This document shows, piece by piece, positions 18,316 through 25,794 of a stretch of DNA of 64,000 nucleotides; the stretch's first letter is position 1; each line of letters opens with the position of its first letter. Source of the DNA: Hymenobacter guriensis (GTDB lineage Bacteria > Bacteroidota > Bacteroidia > Cytophagales > Hymenobacteraceae); the NCBI RefSeq assembly GCF_015773195.1, contig NZ_JADWYK010000002.1, positions 310,001 through 374,000 on the forward strand. The letters run 5' to 3'. The notes under the pieces are model-generated. The model did not search any database. It saw nothing but the letters and a program-made list of their open reading frames with translations, and was not told the DNA's origin. The position numbers were made by a program, and so were the translations under genes.

Positions 18316-18456
18316 GAAGCAAGAACTGAGAAGTTAGAGGTTAGAGGTTCGGGGAGTTAATTCACTTTTCAGACTCTGCCTCTAGCTTCTTCTTGCTTTT
18401 AATAGCCTATTCGCTTTTTCCTCTAAGTTCTAAGCTCTCAACTCTAAGTTCTAACA
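18316..18456. repeat. Gap-filling quasi-repeat element between rpsB and tsf
   Basis: AGCAAGAA (18318) and AAGTTAGAGG (18331-18340) pair with CCTCTAGCTT (18379-18388) and TTCTTGCT (18390-18397). Further degenerate copies of the words (CTCTAAGTTCTAAG and CTCTAAGTTCTAAC) continue to 18456, 5 nt before the tsf ATG. The sequence is lower in GC than the flanking genes and looks like the same class of element as those at 7824 and 14573, although its sequence differs. Confidence 0.65.
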
Positions 18457-18461
18457 ATACA

Positions 18462-19298
18462 ATGGCAGCAATTACCGCCGCAGACGTAAACAAGCTCCGC
18501 ACCATGACCGGCGCGGGCATGATGGATTGCAAAAAAGCCCTGACCGAAGCCGATGGTGACTTCGAAGCCGCCCGCGACATTCTGCGTAAGCAGGGCCAGA
18601 AAATTGCCGACAAGCGCGCTGAAAACGAAACCTCCGAAGGCTTTGTAGCCGTGAGCGTAAGCGAAGACGGCACCAACGGTAAGCTGGTAGCCTTGGCTTG
18701 CGAAACGGAGTCGGTTGCGAAAGTGGCTAGCTTCCGCGAGCTGGTTCAGCGCATTCTGGACGCCGCCGTGCGCACCAACGCCGCTACCAAAGAAGACCTG
18801 CTGGCCACCAAGGAAGAAGATGGCCTGAGCATTCAGGAGCACATCACCGACCTGATGGGCAAAATTGGCGAGAAGCTGGATTTGACCTATGCTACCCTGA
18901 CGGCTGAGAAAGTAGCTTCCTACATTCACTCCGACAGCAAGAAAGGCGTACTCGTAGGCCTGAAAAACGTTGGTGGTGCTGACACCGCCGCCGTAGGCCG
19001 CGACGTAGCTATGCAGATCGTAGCCATGAAGCCCGTAGCCGTGGACAAAGACGGAGTAGATGCTTCCATCACGGAGCGCGAAATTGAAATCGGCAAAGAG
19101 CAGGCGCGTGCCGAAGGCAAGCCCGAGGCGATGCTGGAGAAAATTGCCCAGGGCAAGCTCAACAAGTTCTACAAGGAAAACACCTTGCTGAACCAGGAGT
19201 TCGTGAAGGACAACTCCCTGACTATTGCCCAGCTGCTCGACAAAACGTCGAAAGGCATGACGGTATCAGACTTCAAGCGCGTGGCCATTGGTGCCTAA
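18462..19298 (+). CDS. tsf: Elongation factor Ts
   Basis: The ATG at 18462 gives MAAITAADVNKLRTMTGAGM, the normal EF-Ts start; the frame upstream is open but runs through repeat sequence. The product is 278 residues with the TGAGMMDCKKAL and RGQKIADKRA-type signatures of the EF-Tu-binding region. It exchanges GDP on EF-Tu. It belongs to the ribosomal-protein cluster and ends in a strong terminator. Confidence 0.97.
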   Translation: MAAITAADVNKLRTMTGAGMMDCKKALTEADGDFEAARDILRKQGQKIADKRAENETSEGFVAVSVSEDGTNGKLVALACETESVAKVASFRELVQRILDAAVRTNAATKEDLLATKEEDGLSIQEHITDLMGKIGEKLDLTYATLTAEKVASYIHSDSKKGVLVGLKNVGGADTAAVGRDVAMQIVAMKPVAVDKDGVDASITEREIEIGKEQARAEGKPEAMLEKIAQGKLNKFYKENTLLNQEFVKDNSLTIAQLLDKTSKGMTVSDFKRVAIGA

Positions 19299-19317
19299 GC
19301 TTTTGGTTTAGTCTTAC

Positions 19318-19356
19318 AAAAAGCCCCGCTGGCATTGTGCCAGCGGGGCTTTTTCT
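19318..19356 (+). terminator. tsf terminator
   Basis: AAAGCCCCGCTGGC/GCCAGCGGGGCTTT with T5. A near copy of its stem occurs at 19668-19702. Confidence 0.9.
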
Positions 19357-19367
19357 ATTTTTAGTGG

Positions 19368-19658
19368 ATGAATAACATTCGAAAAGCGGCTTACCGAAAC
19401 ATCATCTACCAATTCTTACTTGACGTTCGAACTGAGCCTGTTCCGCTAATGGATGATAAGCGCGCCATTATAAAGGGCAGGTACGCTGGACCAGTGGCTT
19501 ACCAACTGCACAATCTGGCATTAGCCTCCGTAAATGACTTCGTTGATTTCGATGAAAGACATTTTTGGGCTTCCATTGACAGCTTTAACCAACGCAATCC
19601 AGAAACGAATATCATACACTTGCGCGTGGCTTTTGAAGCACTTCTGCGTTCTGGGTAG
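19368..19658 (+). CDS. Small hypothetical protein in a lower-GC islet
   Basis: The 96-residue protein was not recognised. It has no signal peptide; the sequence is acidic and aromatic (FVDFDERHFWASIDSFN). Its base composition is visibly less GC-rich than tsf and the genes after 19981. It lies 12 bp past the tsf terminator and is followed by a very similar terminator. It could be a recently acquired gene, perhaps related to the minus-strand small gene next to it. Confidence 0.6.
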   Translation: MNNIRKAAYRNIIYQFLLDVRTEPVPLMDDKRAIIKGRYAGPVAYQLHNLALASVNDFVDFDERHFWASIDSFNQRNPETNIIHLRVAFEALLRSG

Positions 19659-19667
19659 ATATCAGGG

Positions 19668-19702
19668 AAAGCCCCGCAGGCATCGTGTTGGCGGGGCTTT
19701 TC
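19668..19702 (+). terminator. Terminator resembling the tsf terminator
   Basis: AAAGCCCCGC/GCGGGGCTTT stem with a 13-nt loop related to the loop of the tsf terminator (GGCATTGTG versus GGCATCGTG). Confidence 0.8.
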
Positions 19703-19709
19703 TTATAGT

Positions 19710-19973
19710 TTATCCTTCTGGTACATCATCTGTATAGAACTCGCGTCCTACCCGTTCATCAAAAGCTTGAATAAGCGCTTCTAGAACTTGGAGTGGAATA
19801 TCTGATGAAATAAAGACAGCCATCGAAATCTGCCTACGCTTATCATCCCGGAAGATTTCAGCTATGTGTGTCCGGCTTGGTATTTCCCACAGCTCGCACC
19901 CTATTCCGAATCGGGTTGAAAAGTCGCCTGCCACAACGATTTCATACCCCTTGCCATCTACTTCAAAACCCAT
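19710..19973 (-). CDS. Small hypothetical protein in a lower-GC islet
   Basis: The 87-residue protein (MGFEVDGKGYEIVVAGDF...) was not recognised with certainty. It reads as a compact alpha/beta cytoplasmic domain, with GIGCELWEI and an acidic C-terminus. Composition is lower in GC than its neighbours. It is convergent with the preceding small gene and starts 7 bp past the stop of the DUF3089 gene. Horizontal acquisition of the pair is possible. Confidence 0.65.
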   Translation of the reverse strand: MGFEVDGKGYEIVVAGDFSTRFGIGCELWEIPSRTHIAEIFRDDKRRQISMAVFISSDIPLQVLEALIQAFDERVGREFYTDDVPEG

Positions 19974-19980
19974 AGCTTTT

Positions 19981-21027
19981 TCACTTTTGTCGCCGCTCCC
20001 ACGCCTGCACCCTTGCTACGGCGTTGCGGCGCACACTCTGGTAGAACATGCCGTAGTCGACGATGTGGAAGGAGTGCCGCAGCTCGGCGTGGCCGGGTAG
20101 CAGGAAGCGCACGTAGCCGCCGGGCTTGGGTGGATGCACCCACAGAATGCCGTTGTGAATTTTGGCATCCACGGCGGCCGTATCGAGCCGGTCGAAGCCG
20201 TAGGGCACGCTGCCGCGGTTAAGGGAAGCAGGGGCGGCAGCCGTGTCGGTGGTCCAGGTAAGCGGGTTGACGACGGCCGAGCCCACGTAAGGCGGGTACT
20301 CTTTGCCCCAGGAGGCCGCGTTCCAGCTCACGTAGCAGCCGGTAGCCAACGAATCGGGGCAGGGCTGCAGGGTCTGGTATTCCTTGGGGTTCACGGAGAA
20401 ACCCACCAGGTACGCCACTACCAACTGGCGGCGCAGCTTCGGGTCATTGTCGAAAAACTCCTTCAGCAGGCGCCGGGCGTGGAAGCTACCCTGGCTATGC
20501 CCTGCCAGGATAATAGGACGCCCCTGGTTGTAGTTGGCCAGGTAATACTGAAAAGCCTTTTTCACGTCCTGGTACGCCAATTCCTGGGCGTTACGGGCGT
20601 TGGCCGAGCTGTCGAAAAACGAAAACAACGCCGCCTGCCGGTAGCGGGGCGCGTAGATGCGGCCGGCGGCGTTAAATACGCTGCCCTGCTTACGGATGCT
20701 GAACCTATCGGTGAAGCGGTTCAGCTCGGTATCGGCTAAGTCGCCGTTCCAGGCTTTGGGGCGGATAAGGGTAGTGAGGTGCAGGAAAAATACGTCAGCC
20801 GGGGCCGTAGCCTGCTGGTCGCGGAAAGCGGTATGGTCCGGGTGGGCGTCGGCCGAGTCCCGGGTAGTGGGCAGGGCGGCCCAGCTTTCGGGCCGACTAT
20901 AGTCGGGCGCAGCGGGCACGGTAGCCGTGAAGGTTTGCTTAGGCCGGATAACGTTGATGCTGCAGCCAGCCAGCATTGCCACCAGCAGCAGGCCAATCCA
21001 TGCTCCCGCCTTATTCACTGAATACAT
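19981..21027 (-). CDS. DUF3089 lipoprotein, alpha/beta-hydrolase-like
   Basis: The 348-residue protein has a lipoprotein signal ending LLLVAMLAGC (Cys22). The DUF3089 region follows with PADVFFLHLTTL, FSFFDSSANARNA, and the nucleophile elbow LAGHSQGSFHARRLL (Ser in GHSQG); a histidine near the end (FHIVDYGMFYQ) could complete a triad. It is probably a lipase/esterase-like enzyme anchored to a membrane. Its start overlaps the end of the upstream SHOCT gene by 17 bp, so the two are co-transcribed. Confidence 0.88.
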   Translation of the reverse strand: MYSVNKAGAWIGLLLVAMLAGCSINVIRPKQTFTATVPAAPDYSRPESWAALPTTRDSADAHPDHTAFRDQQATAPADVFFLHLTTLIRPKAWNGDLADTELNRFTDRFSIRKQGSVFNAAGRIYAPRYRQAALFSFFDSSANARNAQELAYQDVKKAFQYYLANYNQGRPIILAGHSQGSFHARRLLKEFFDNDPKLRRQLVVAYLVGFSVNPKEYQTLQPCPDSLATGCYVSWNAASWGKEYPPYVGSAVVNPLTWTTDTAAAPASLNRGSVPYGFDRLDTAAVDAKIHNGILWVHPPKPGGYVRFLLPGHAELRHSFHIVDYGMFYQSVRRNAVARVQAWERRQK

Positions 21028-22132
21028 TTTCCAACAGCCGCTCCTGACGCAAGTAGGTTATCTTGAAGTTCTTGTCGAGGCGCACGCGCACCTGCGCCGT
21101 GGTTTGCTGGTGCTGCTGCTTGGACTGGCGGAAGGCCCGGCTTTTCTCGCGGTAGGTAATCATGCGGGAGCCATCCTCCGTCACGGGCCCTACCTGCAGG
21201 CTGCCGGGCTCGATGCTGGTTTCGGCCTCCGTAAACTCGGGGAAGTGCGACTTCGCCAGCTCTTCGTTGATGGCAGCGGGCGTGACATTCTGCTGGGTGT
21301 AGAACCGCTCAACCTGCGGGGCAAAGTGGCTGGCAGCATCGAAGGGCGCCGCTTTCAGATCTTCGTAGTAAGAAGTCAGCGCGTTTTCTACTTGACTCCG
21401 TACAGCGTTGTCGTCGGGTGCAGGGGTAGCGGCGGGCGTCGTTTCGGGCGCTGCTGGAGCCGTGGCCGCCGAATCGGTAACGGGAGCAGCGGGTGGCAGT
21501 ACGGGGGCCACGCGCACGGTTTCGGGGGCGGCAGCCGGTTCCAGCTCTATCTGCTCGGATTGCGGGCCTTCTTCCGGCTGCACGGCCAGGGAGTCGGCAG
21601 CCGTCATCGTCGTGCTGGTCAGGCGCTCCGATTCGCGGTTGCCGATGGCCAGATACGCCACCAAGCCCAGCAGCGCCACGATACCTCCAATAATCAGCAC
21701 CAGCATCAGCGGATTGCGCGGGGCCGGCTCCTCATACTCCGGCTCCGACGCGGCTACGGGTGGCGGACTGGCGGAGAAGTCGGGCTGCCCGGAAGGCGAC
21801 TCCTGGGGCCGGCCGGCTTCCGTAGGGTGCGTGAAAAACTCGGCGGGCGTAGCGCGCACGGGCGGTAGCTCGGCAGCCGGCGGGGCCGGAGCGGGAGGGC
21901 TTTCCACGTAAATAGGCAAGCCCGGGTCTTCCACGGGACCGGGAATTACATGCTCTTCGGGCGGCACCACGGGTGACACGGGCACCGGCGGCGCAGCCGG
22001 CGCGGGCGCCTGGCCTTCCCCAAACAGCAGCTTGCGCTTGAGCGTGTCGAATTCCTGGGGCGTGATGGTGCCCGCATCCAGCCATTCTTTCAGCTGGCGC
22101 AGGGTTTCGAGGGGAGAAGAGTCCTGGGACAT
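21011..22132 (-). CDS. SHOCT-domain single-pass membrane protein
   Basis: The N-terminus (LRQLKEWLDAGTITPQEFD, then TLKRKLL) is a SHOCT helix-hairpin domain. A Pro/Ala-rich linker follows, one membrane segment at about residues 138-160 (PLMLVLIIGGIVALLGLVAY), another Pro/Ala-rich linker, and a C-terminal globular domain of ~120 residues (VRSQVENALTSYYEDLKAA...), probably outside the cytoplasm. SHOCT domains are thought to mediate oligomerisation. Function unknown. It overlaps the DUF3089 lipoprotein gene and follows a secreted coiled-coil protein by 33 bp. Confidence 0.8.
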   Translation of the reverse strand: MSQDSSPLETLRQLKEWLDAGTITPQEFDTLKRKLLFGEGQAPAPAAPPVPVSPVVPPEEHVIPGPVEDPGLPIYVESPPAPAPPAAELPPVRATPAEFFTHPTEAGRPQESPSGQPDFSASPPPVAASEPEYEEPAPRNPLMLVLIIGGIVALLGLVAYLAIGNRESERLTSTTMTAADSLAVQPEEGPQSEQIELEPAAAPETVRVAPVLPPAAPVTDSAATAPAAPETTPAATPAPDDNAVRSQVENALTSYYEDLKAAPFDAASHFAPQVERFYTQQNVTPAAINEELAKSHFPEFTEAETSIEPGSLQVGPVTEDGSRMITYREKSRAFRQSKQQHQQTTAQVRVRLDKNFKITYLRQERLLENVFSE

Positions 22133-22165
22133 AGCAAGGCGCGGCCGCCGAATAGCGGCTCCGGG

Positions 22166-22888
22166 TTATTTACGGTCGAGGGCAGAAAGACGGTCTTTAC
22201 GGCGTTGCAGCTGGGCTTTGCGAATTTCCAGCAGCCGGGCGTTTTCGATGAGCTTCACCGAGTCCTGCCGGGCTTTCAGCGTGTTTTCGATGTTCTGCTT
22301 TTTCAGGGCTTCGATGCGGGCCAGGTTGGCGGTGGTGTTGGACTGCATGTTTTTGATATCCTTGTTCAGGTCGTCCTTTTCCTTTTCGCCATCCTTGAGG
22401 CGCTTCTCGGCCTCCTCAATCTGCTCTTTGTAGGCCTTGAGGCGGGCGGCCGTGGCAAACGACTGCACCATGCCGCGCAAAGCCGCGTACTCCGACACGG
22501 TTTTGTCGGGGTGCAGAAACGCGTCCGGCCCCAGCGCGGCCCATACCGACAGCTCGGCGGTGGAATCGGTGGGCGCCGTGACGGCGGAGTACAGATCCAG
22601 CAGCTTGCCCGATACGCTCGACACCTGCGTCTGCTTGGCTTCCATTACGTCCTTCTTGCCCACGCCCAGCACGCCCCCGCCTTTCAGCTTGATGTTGTAG
22701 GTATCCTTCAGCCAGCTTTGCCAGAACTCGCGCGTCCACTGCGCGGTGCCGTCTATCTGCACTTTCACCGCATCCCGCTCCCGCTTTTCAAACTGCACGC
22801 TGCCGGGGCGCACTTCGTAAAGCTGCGCGGCGGCGGGCAGGTTGGCCAGCAGCGTAAGTAGCAAGGTCAACAATCCGAGGTATTTCAT
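22166..22888 (-). CDS. Secreted coiled-coil protein, unknown function
   Basis: The ATG at 22888 gives MKYLGLLTLLLTLLANLPAAA, a signal peptide. The N-terminal ~120 mature residues are globular; residues ~145-240 are strongly heptad-like and charged (KAYKEQIEEAEKRLKDGEKE...). No family was recognised. It is in a minus-strand run with the SHOCT and DUF3089 genes, suggesting a shared envelope role. Confidence 0.8.
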   Translation of the reverse strand: MKYLGLLTLLLTLLANLPAAAQLYEVRPGSVQFEKRERDAVKVQIDGTAQWTREFWQSWLKDTYNIKLKGGGVLGVGKKDVMEAKQTQVSSVSGKLLDLYSAVTAPTDSTAELSVWAALGPDAFLHPDKTVSEYAALRGMVQSFATAARLKAYKEQIEEAEKRLKDGEKEKDDLNKDIKNMQSNTTANLARIEALKKQNIENTLKARQDSVKLIENARLLEIRKAQLQRRKDRLSALDRK

Positions 22889-22924
22889 AGTCAGCAAAGG
22901 AAAAGAACAAGGAAAGAAGGGCCG

Positions 22925-23170
22925 CTACAGGCCCTGCCGGTCGAAGGCGGCCTGCAAATCCTGGCGCATGAGGGTGAAACGCTGCACGGCCGCCTGAATA
23001 AATTCCGCGTCCAGCAGCGCGTACACGTCGGCTTCGCTGGTCACGTCCAGCTCGCTCACCTTGTAGGTTTGCTCCAAAGGGCCTTTTTCGAGCTTGATAA
23101 GGTACTTCCCGTTCCAGGAGAACAGGGTGATTTTCGCGTCGGGGTGCGGAATATCGGCCAGTTGGCGCAT
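22925..23170 (-). CDS. Small hypothetical protein
   Basis: The ATG at 23170 (MRQLADIPHPDAKITLFSWN) gives 81 residues. An upstream in-frame start at 23242 is less likely. The sequence alternates beta-like segments (ITLFSWNGKYLIKLEKG) and two helices. No signal peptide or known motif. It is 36 bp upstream of the secreted coiled-coil gene and probably heads that operon. Confidence 0.7.
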   Translation of the reverse strand: MRQLADIPHPDAKITLFSWNGKYLIKLEKGPLEQTYKVSELDVTSEADVYALLDAEFIQAAVQRFTLMRQDLQAAFDRQGL

Positions 23171-23318
23171 ACAAAGAAAGTGGCAGGCGAATTGACTGGT
23201 GCGAAGATAGCCACCCGGCGCCAACCCCGGGGAAAACTCCACGATAACACCCCGCCCCTGCCCGCGTATAGTTAAGCGTCCTTCCCAGGATTTTTTCTCA
23301 CCTCAACCTTTCTACATC

Positions 23319-23495
23319 ATGCCACAGGGAGATAAATCGGCGTACACCGACAAGCAGAAGCGGCAGGCCGAACACATTGAAGAAAGCTACGAGCAGCGCG
23401 GGGTTTCGGAAGAAGAAGCCGAAAAACGTGCCTGGGCCACCGTCAACAAGCAGGATGGCGGCGGCAAAAAGAGCGGCTCCGGCCGGAAGAACTAG
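23319..23495 (+). CDS. Small basic/acidic protein of the 'plasmid stabilization' type
   Basis: A 58-residue frame starts MPQGDKSAYTDKQKRQAEHI and continues through RGVSEEEAEKRAWATVN to a Lys/Gly/Ser-rich tail GGGKKSGSGRKN. This pattern is widespread in bacteria as short chromosomal proteins often labelled plasmid stabilisation protein, though no such role is established for them. The ATG is well placed and a strong terminator follows 21 bp after the stop, which supports a real gene. Confidence 0.85.
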   Translation: MPQGDKSAYTDKQKRQAEHIEESYEQRGVSEEEAEKRAWATVNKQDGGGKKSGSGRKN

Positions 23496-23515
23496 CGCAT
23501 ACATTAAAACCGTAA

Positions 23516-23547
23516 AAAGCCCCTGACGTACACACGTCAGGGGCTTT
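23516..23547 (+). terminator. Rho-independent terminator
   Basis: A perfect 14-bp stem AAAGCCCCTGACGT/ACGTCAGGGGCTTT with a 4-nt loop. Confidence 0.8.
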
Positions 23548-23647
23548 CTGGTAAAAATACGTCTCTGGTGCTGTACAGGACGGATTGCTTCGAAACTGGC
23601 TTGATGCGCCATATGCTCGCAATGCCTGTTTTTCACGACTTCACCTT

Positions 23648-24676
23648 TTACAACTTCACCATTTTCAGGATAGCCCACAGCGAAACGCTGGAAACTACCG
23701 CCCACAGCAGCACGCCCTGCACAAAGGGCCGGATGCCGACGGAGCGCAACACCGTGCCGGATAACCCGGCTCCAATCAGAAACAGGGTTAGGGTAAGGCC
23801 CACTTTGGCCAGGGCCACTACTAGCGGAGCTACGGGCTGCAAGGCGAGCACGTAAGTATTGAGCAGCATAGCGCCCACGAAGCCAAGAATAAACCAGGGC
23901 AGCGCTACTTTCGCGCCGGGCGTTTTGAACAGTAGGGCCGTGCCCAGTGCCACCGGAATAATCCAGAGGGCCCGGGCCAGCTTCACGGTAGTGGCAATGC
24001 GCAGGGCTTCGTCGCCGTACTGGCTGGCGGCGCCTACTACGGAGCTGGTGTCGTGAATGGCAATGGCGGCCCAGAGGCCAAACTGGTGCTGGCTAAGCTG
24101 CAGGGCATGGCCCACGGCCGGAAACAGAAACAGCGCCACCGAATTCAGGATAAACACCGTGCCCAGGGCCACCGACATCTGGCCTTCGCCGGCGCGCAGC
24201 ACCGGGCCCACCGCCGCAATAGCGCTGCCGCCGCAAATGGCGGTGCCGCTGGCAATGAGATGAGAAATACGTCCGTCAATGCCCAGCCAGCGGCCCAGCA
24301 GCCCGCCCAGCAGCAGCGTGCCAACAATGGAAGCCACCGAAAACAGCAAGCCTTCCTGCCCCGCCTGTAACGCCTGCTGCGCGTTCAGCCCGAACCCCAG
24401 TCCGATAACCGACCACTGCAACAGCCGCGTGGTGAAGCGTTTGCTCTGAGCCGGAAACGGGTTGCCAACTACCAGCGCCACCAGCAACCCCAGCACCAAA
24501 GCCAGTGGCGGGGAACCGATTGGCGACAGGCAAACCAACAAAGCCAGGAAAAACAGAAGCTGCTGGCCCGTGAGTGACAAGTGGCCTAGCGGCCGGAACT
24601 GGCGCAAGGCTTCCTGCAGGTTTTTGAGGAGGTCGGGTAGGTTGAGGTGGGGGGTGAAGGAAGCTTTGGCGGGCAT
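23648..24676 (-). CDS. YeiH/UPF0324-family membrane transporter
   Basis: The ATG at 24676 (MPAKASFTPHLNLPDLL) is preferred; upstream codons run through promoter sequence. About 10 membrane segments are visible in 342 residues. Family marks include VIGLGFGLNAQQAL, ISHLIASGTAICGGSAIAAV and AIAIHDTSSVVGAA. The family is often annotated as putative sulfate exporter, but substrates are largely unproven. A LysR regulator lies immediately upstream on the same strand, and the spacer carries two palindromes. Confidence 0.9.
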   Translation of the reverse strand: MPAKASFTPHLNLPDLLKNLQEALRQFRPLGHLSLTGQQLLFFLALLVCLSPIGSPPLALVLGLLVALVVGNPFPAQSKRFTTRLLQWSVIGLGFGLNAQQALQAGQEGLLFSVASIVGTLLLGGLLGRWLGIDGRISHLIASGTAICGGSAIAAVGPVLRAGEGQMSVALGTVFILNSVALFLFPAVGHALQLSQHQFGLWAAIAIHDTSSVVGAASQYGDEALRIATTVKLARALWIIPVALGTALLFKTPGAKVALPWFILGFVGAMLLNTYVLALQPVAPLVVALAKVGLTLTLFLIGAGLSGTVLRSVGIRPFVQGVLLWAVVSSVSLWAILKMVKL

Positions 24677-24697
24677 GGGGTGGGCCTGAATTACCCA

Positions 24698-24705
24698 CAA
24701 AAGTA
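24698..24705 (-). promoter_or_regulatory. -7 element (TACTTTTG) of the YeiH-type gene
   Basis: A perfect TAnnTTTG match on the minus strand, 21 nt before the ATG. The nearest upstream TTG is 25 bp away, slightly long. Confidence 0.5.
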
Positions 24706-24724
24706 CGGCAGCCTCTCGCCTATC

Positions 24725-24765
24725 GATAATCAAAAATGATTATCATCTATAACCTAAAGTTATAG
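24725..24765. promoter_or_regulatory. Two palindromes between lysR and yeiH: candidate operators
   Basis: GATAATCA-aaaa-TGATTATC (24725-24744) and CTATAAC-ctaaa-GTTATAG (24747-24765) are perfect inverted repeats. The first lies 19 bp upstream of the -7 element of the transporter gene; the second adjoins the lysR stop. LysR-type regulators bind interrupted palindromes with A/T-rich ends, so the regulator encoded alongside is the natural candidate to bind here. Confidence 0.5.
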
Positions 24766-24766
24766 T

Positions 24767-25675
24767 CTAGCCAGCCGACATACTCAGGGCATTGGCCGCG
24801 AAGCGCAGAAACCGCTGGGCCGGCGTGCCCAGCTGCTGGCCCTGCACCCACACCGACTCGAAACGGCGCGTGAGCCGCACGCCCGCAATGGGCACTATTT
24901 CCAGCAGCCCCGCCCGCAGCTCCTTCGCCAACGCCCGCTGCGACACAAACCCCAGGCAGTCGGGGGCAGCTTCGAGGTAGGACTTGATGGCTTCGGTGTT
25001 GTCGAGGTAAAGGGCCACGGCAAAGTCGGTGAACTTGAGGCCTTGCTCCCGCAGGGCAAACTCCAGCACTTCCAGCGTGCCCGAGCCACGCTCCCGCAGC
25101 ACCAAAGGGTGCTGGAGCAGCTCCGCCAGGGCTACCGGCGCGGCAGGCGGACCAGCTGCCGTAGCGCGGCGCACGGGCAGCAGCTCATCTTCCAGCAGCA
25201 GCTCATAGTGCAGGTCTCGGGTGTGGGCCTGCCCCTCCACAAAGCCCAGATCCAGGTGGCCGTGCAGCAGCGCCTCGGCAATCTGCTCGGAGTTGCCGTT
25301 GAGCAGCGTAAGCTGCACCTGCGGGTAGCGGCGCTGGAAAGCGGGCAGAATGGGCGGCAGCACGTACTGGGCCAGGGTAGTGCTGGCGCCCAGGCGCAGG
25401 CGGCCGGCGGCTTCATCGTGGAGGGCGTAAAGCTGATCGGTGAGCTGCTGGTGCAGGGTCTCGACGGACGCGGCGTGCTGCAGCAGCAGGCGGCCAGCCT
25501 CTGTGAGTGTGACGCGCCCCGCCCGGCGCTCGAACAACCGCTGTCCGTAGGTGCGCTCCAGCTCCCGGATGTGCTTGGTTACGGCGGGCTGGGTGATGTA
25601 CAGCTCCTGAGCGGCCTTGGTGAAGCTCAGGTGCCGGGCTACCGTCTGGAAAACGCGCAAACGAAAATCGGGCAT
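24767..25675 (-). CDS. LysR-type transcriptional regulator
   Basis: The ATG at 25675 (MPDFRLRVFQTVARHLSFTK) fits the LysR consensus; a longer frame upstream is spurious. The winged HTH spans ~15-60 (AAQELYITQPAVTKHI), followed by a two-lobed co-inducer domain to residue 302. It probably controls the YeiH-type transporter gene downstream, a pairing resembling yeiE/yeiH in enterobacteria, although there the genes are divergent. Confidence 0.93.
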   Translation of the reverse strand: MPDFRLRVFQTVARHLSFTKAAQELYITQPAVTKHIRELERTYGQRLFERRAGRVTLTEAGRLLLQHAASVETLHQQLTDQLYALHDEAAGRLRLGASTTLAQYVLPPILPAFQRRYPQVQLTLLNGNSEQIAEALLHGHLDLGFVEGQAHTRDLHYELLLEDELLPVRRATAAGPPAAPVALAELLQHPLVLRERGSGTLEVLEFALREQGLKFTDFAVALYLDNTEAIKSYLEAAPDCLGFVSQRALAKELRAGLLEIVPIAGVRLTRRFESVWVQGQQLGTPAQRFLRFAANALSMSAG

Positions 25676-25794
25676 AGCAGCAGGGAAAGGAGCGACAAGC
25701 GGCCGCCAAAGTACGGCAACGGTTTTTTTATCTTGCCGGAAGTTTCGGTGCTCCCGGCCCGGCCGGCGCCTCCCCACCCCTATTCCCGTATTCT

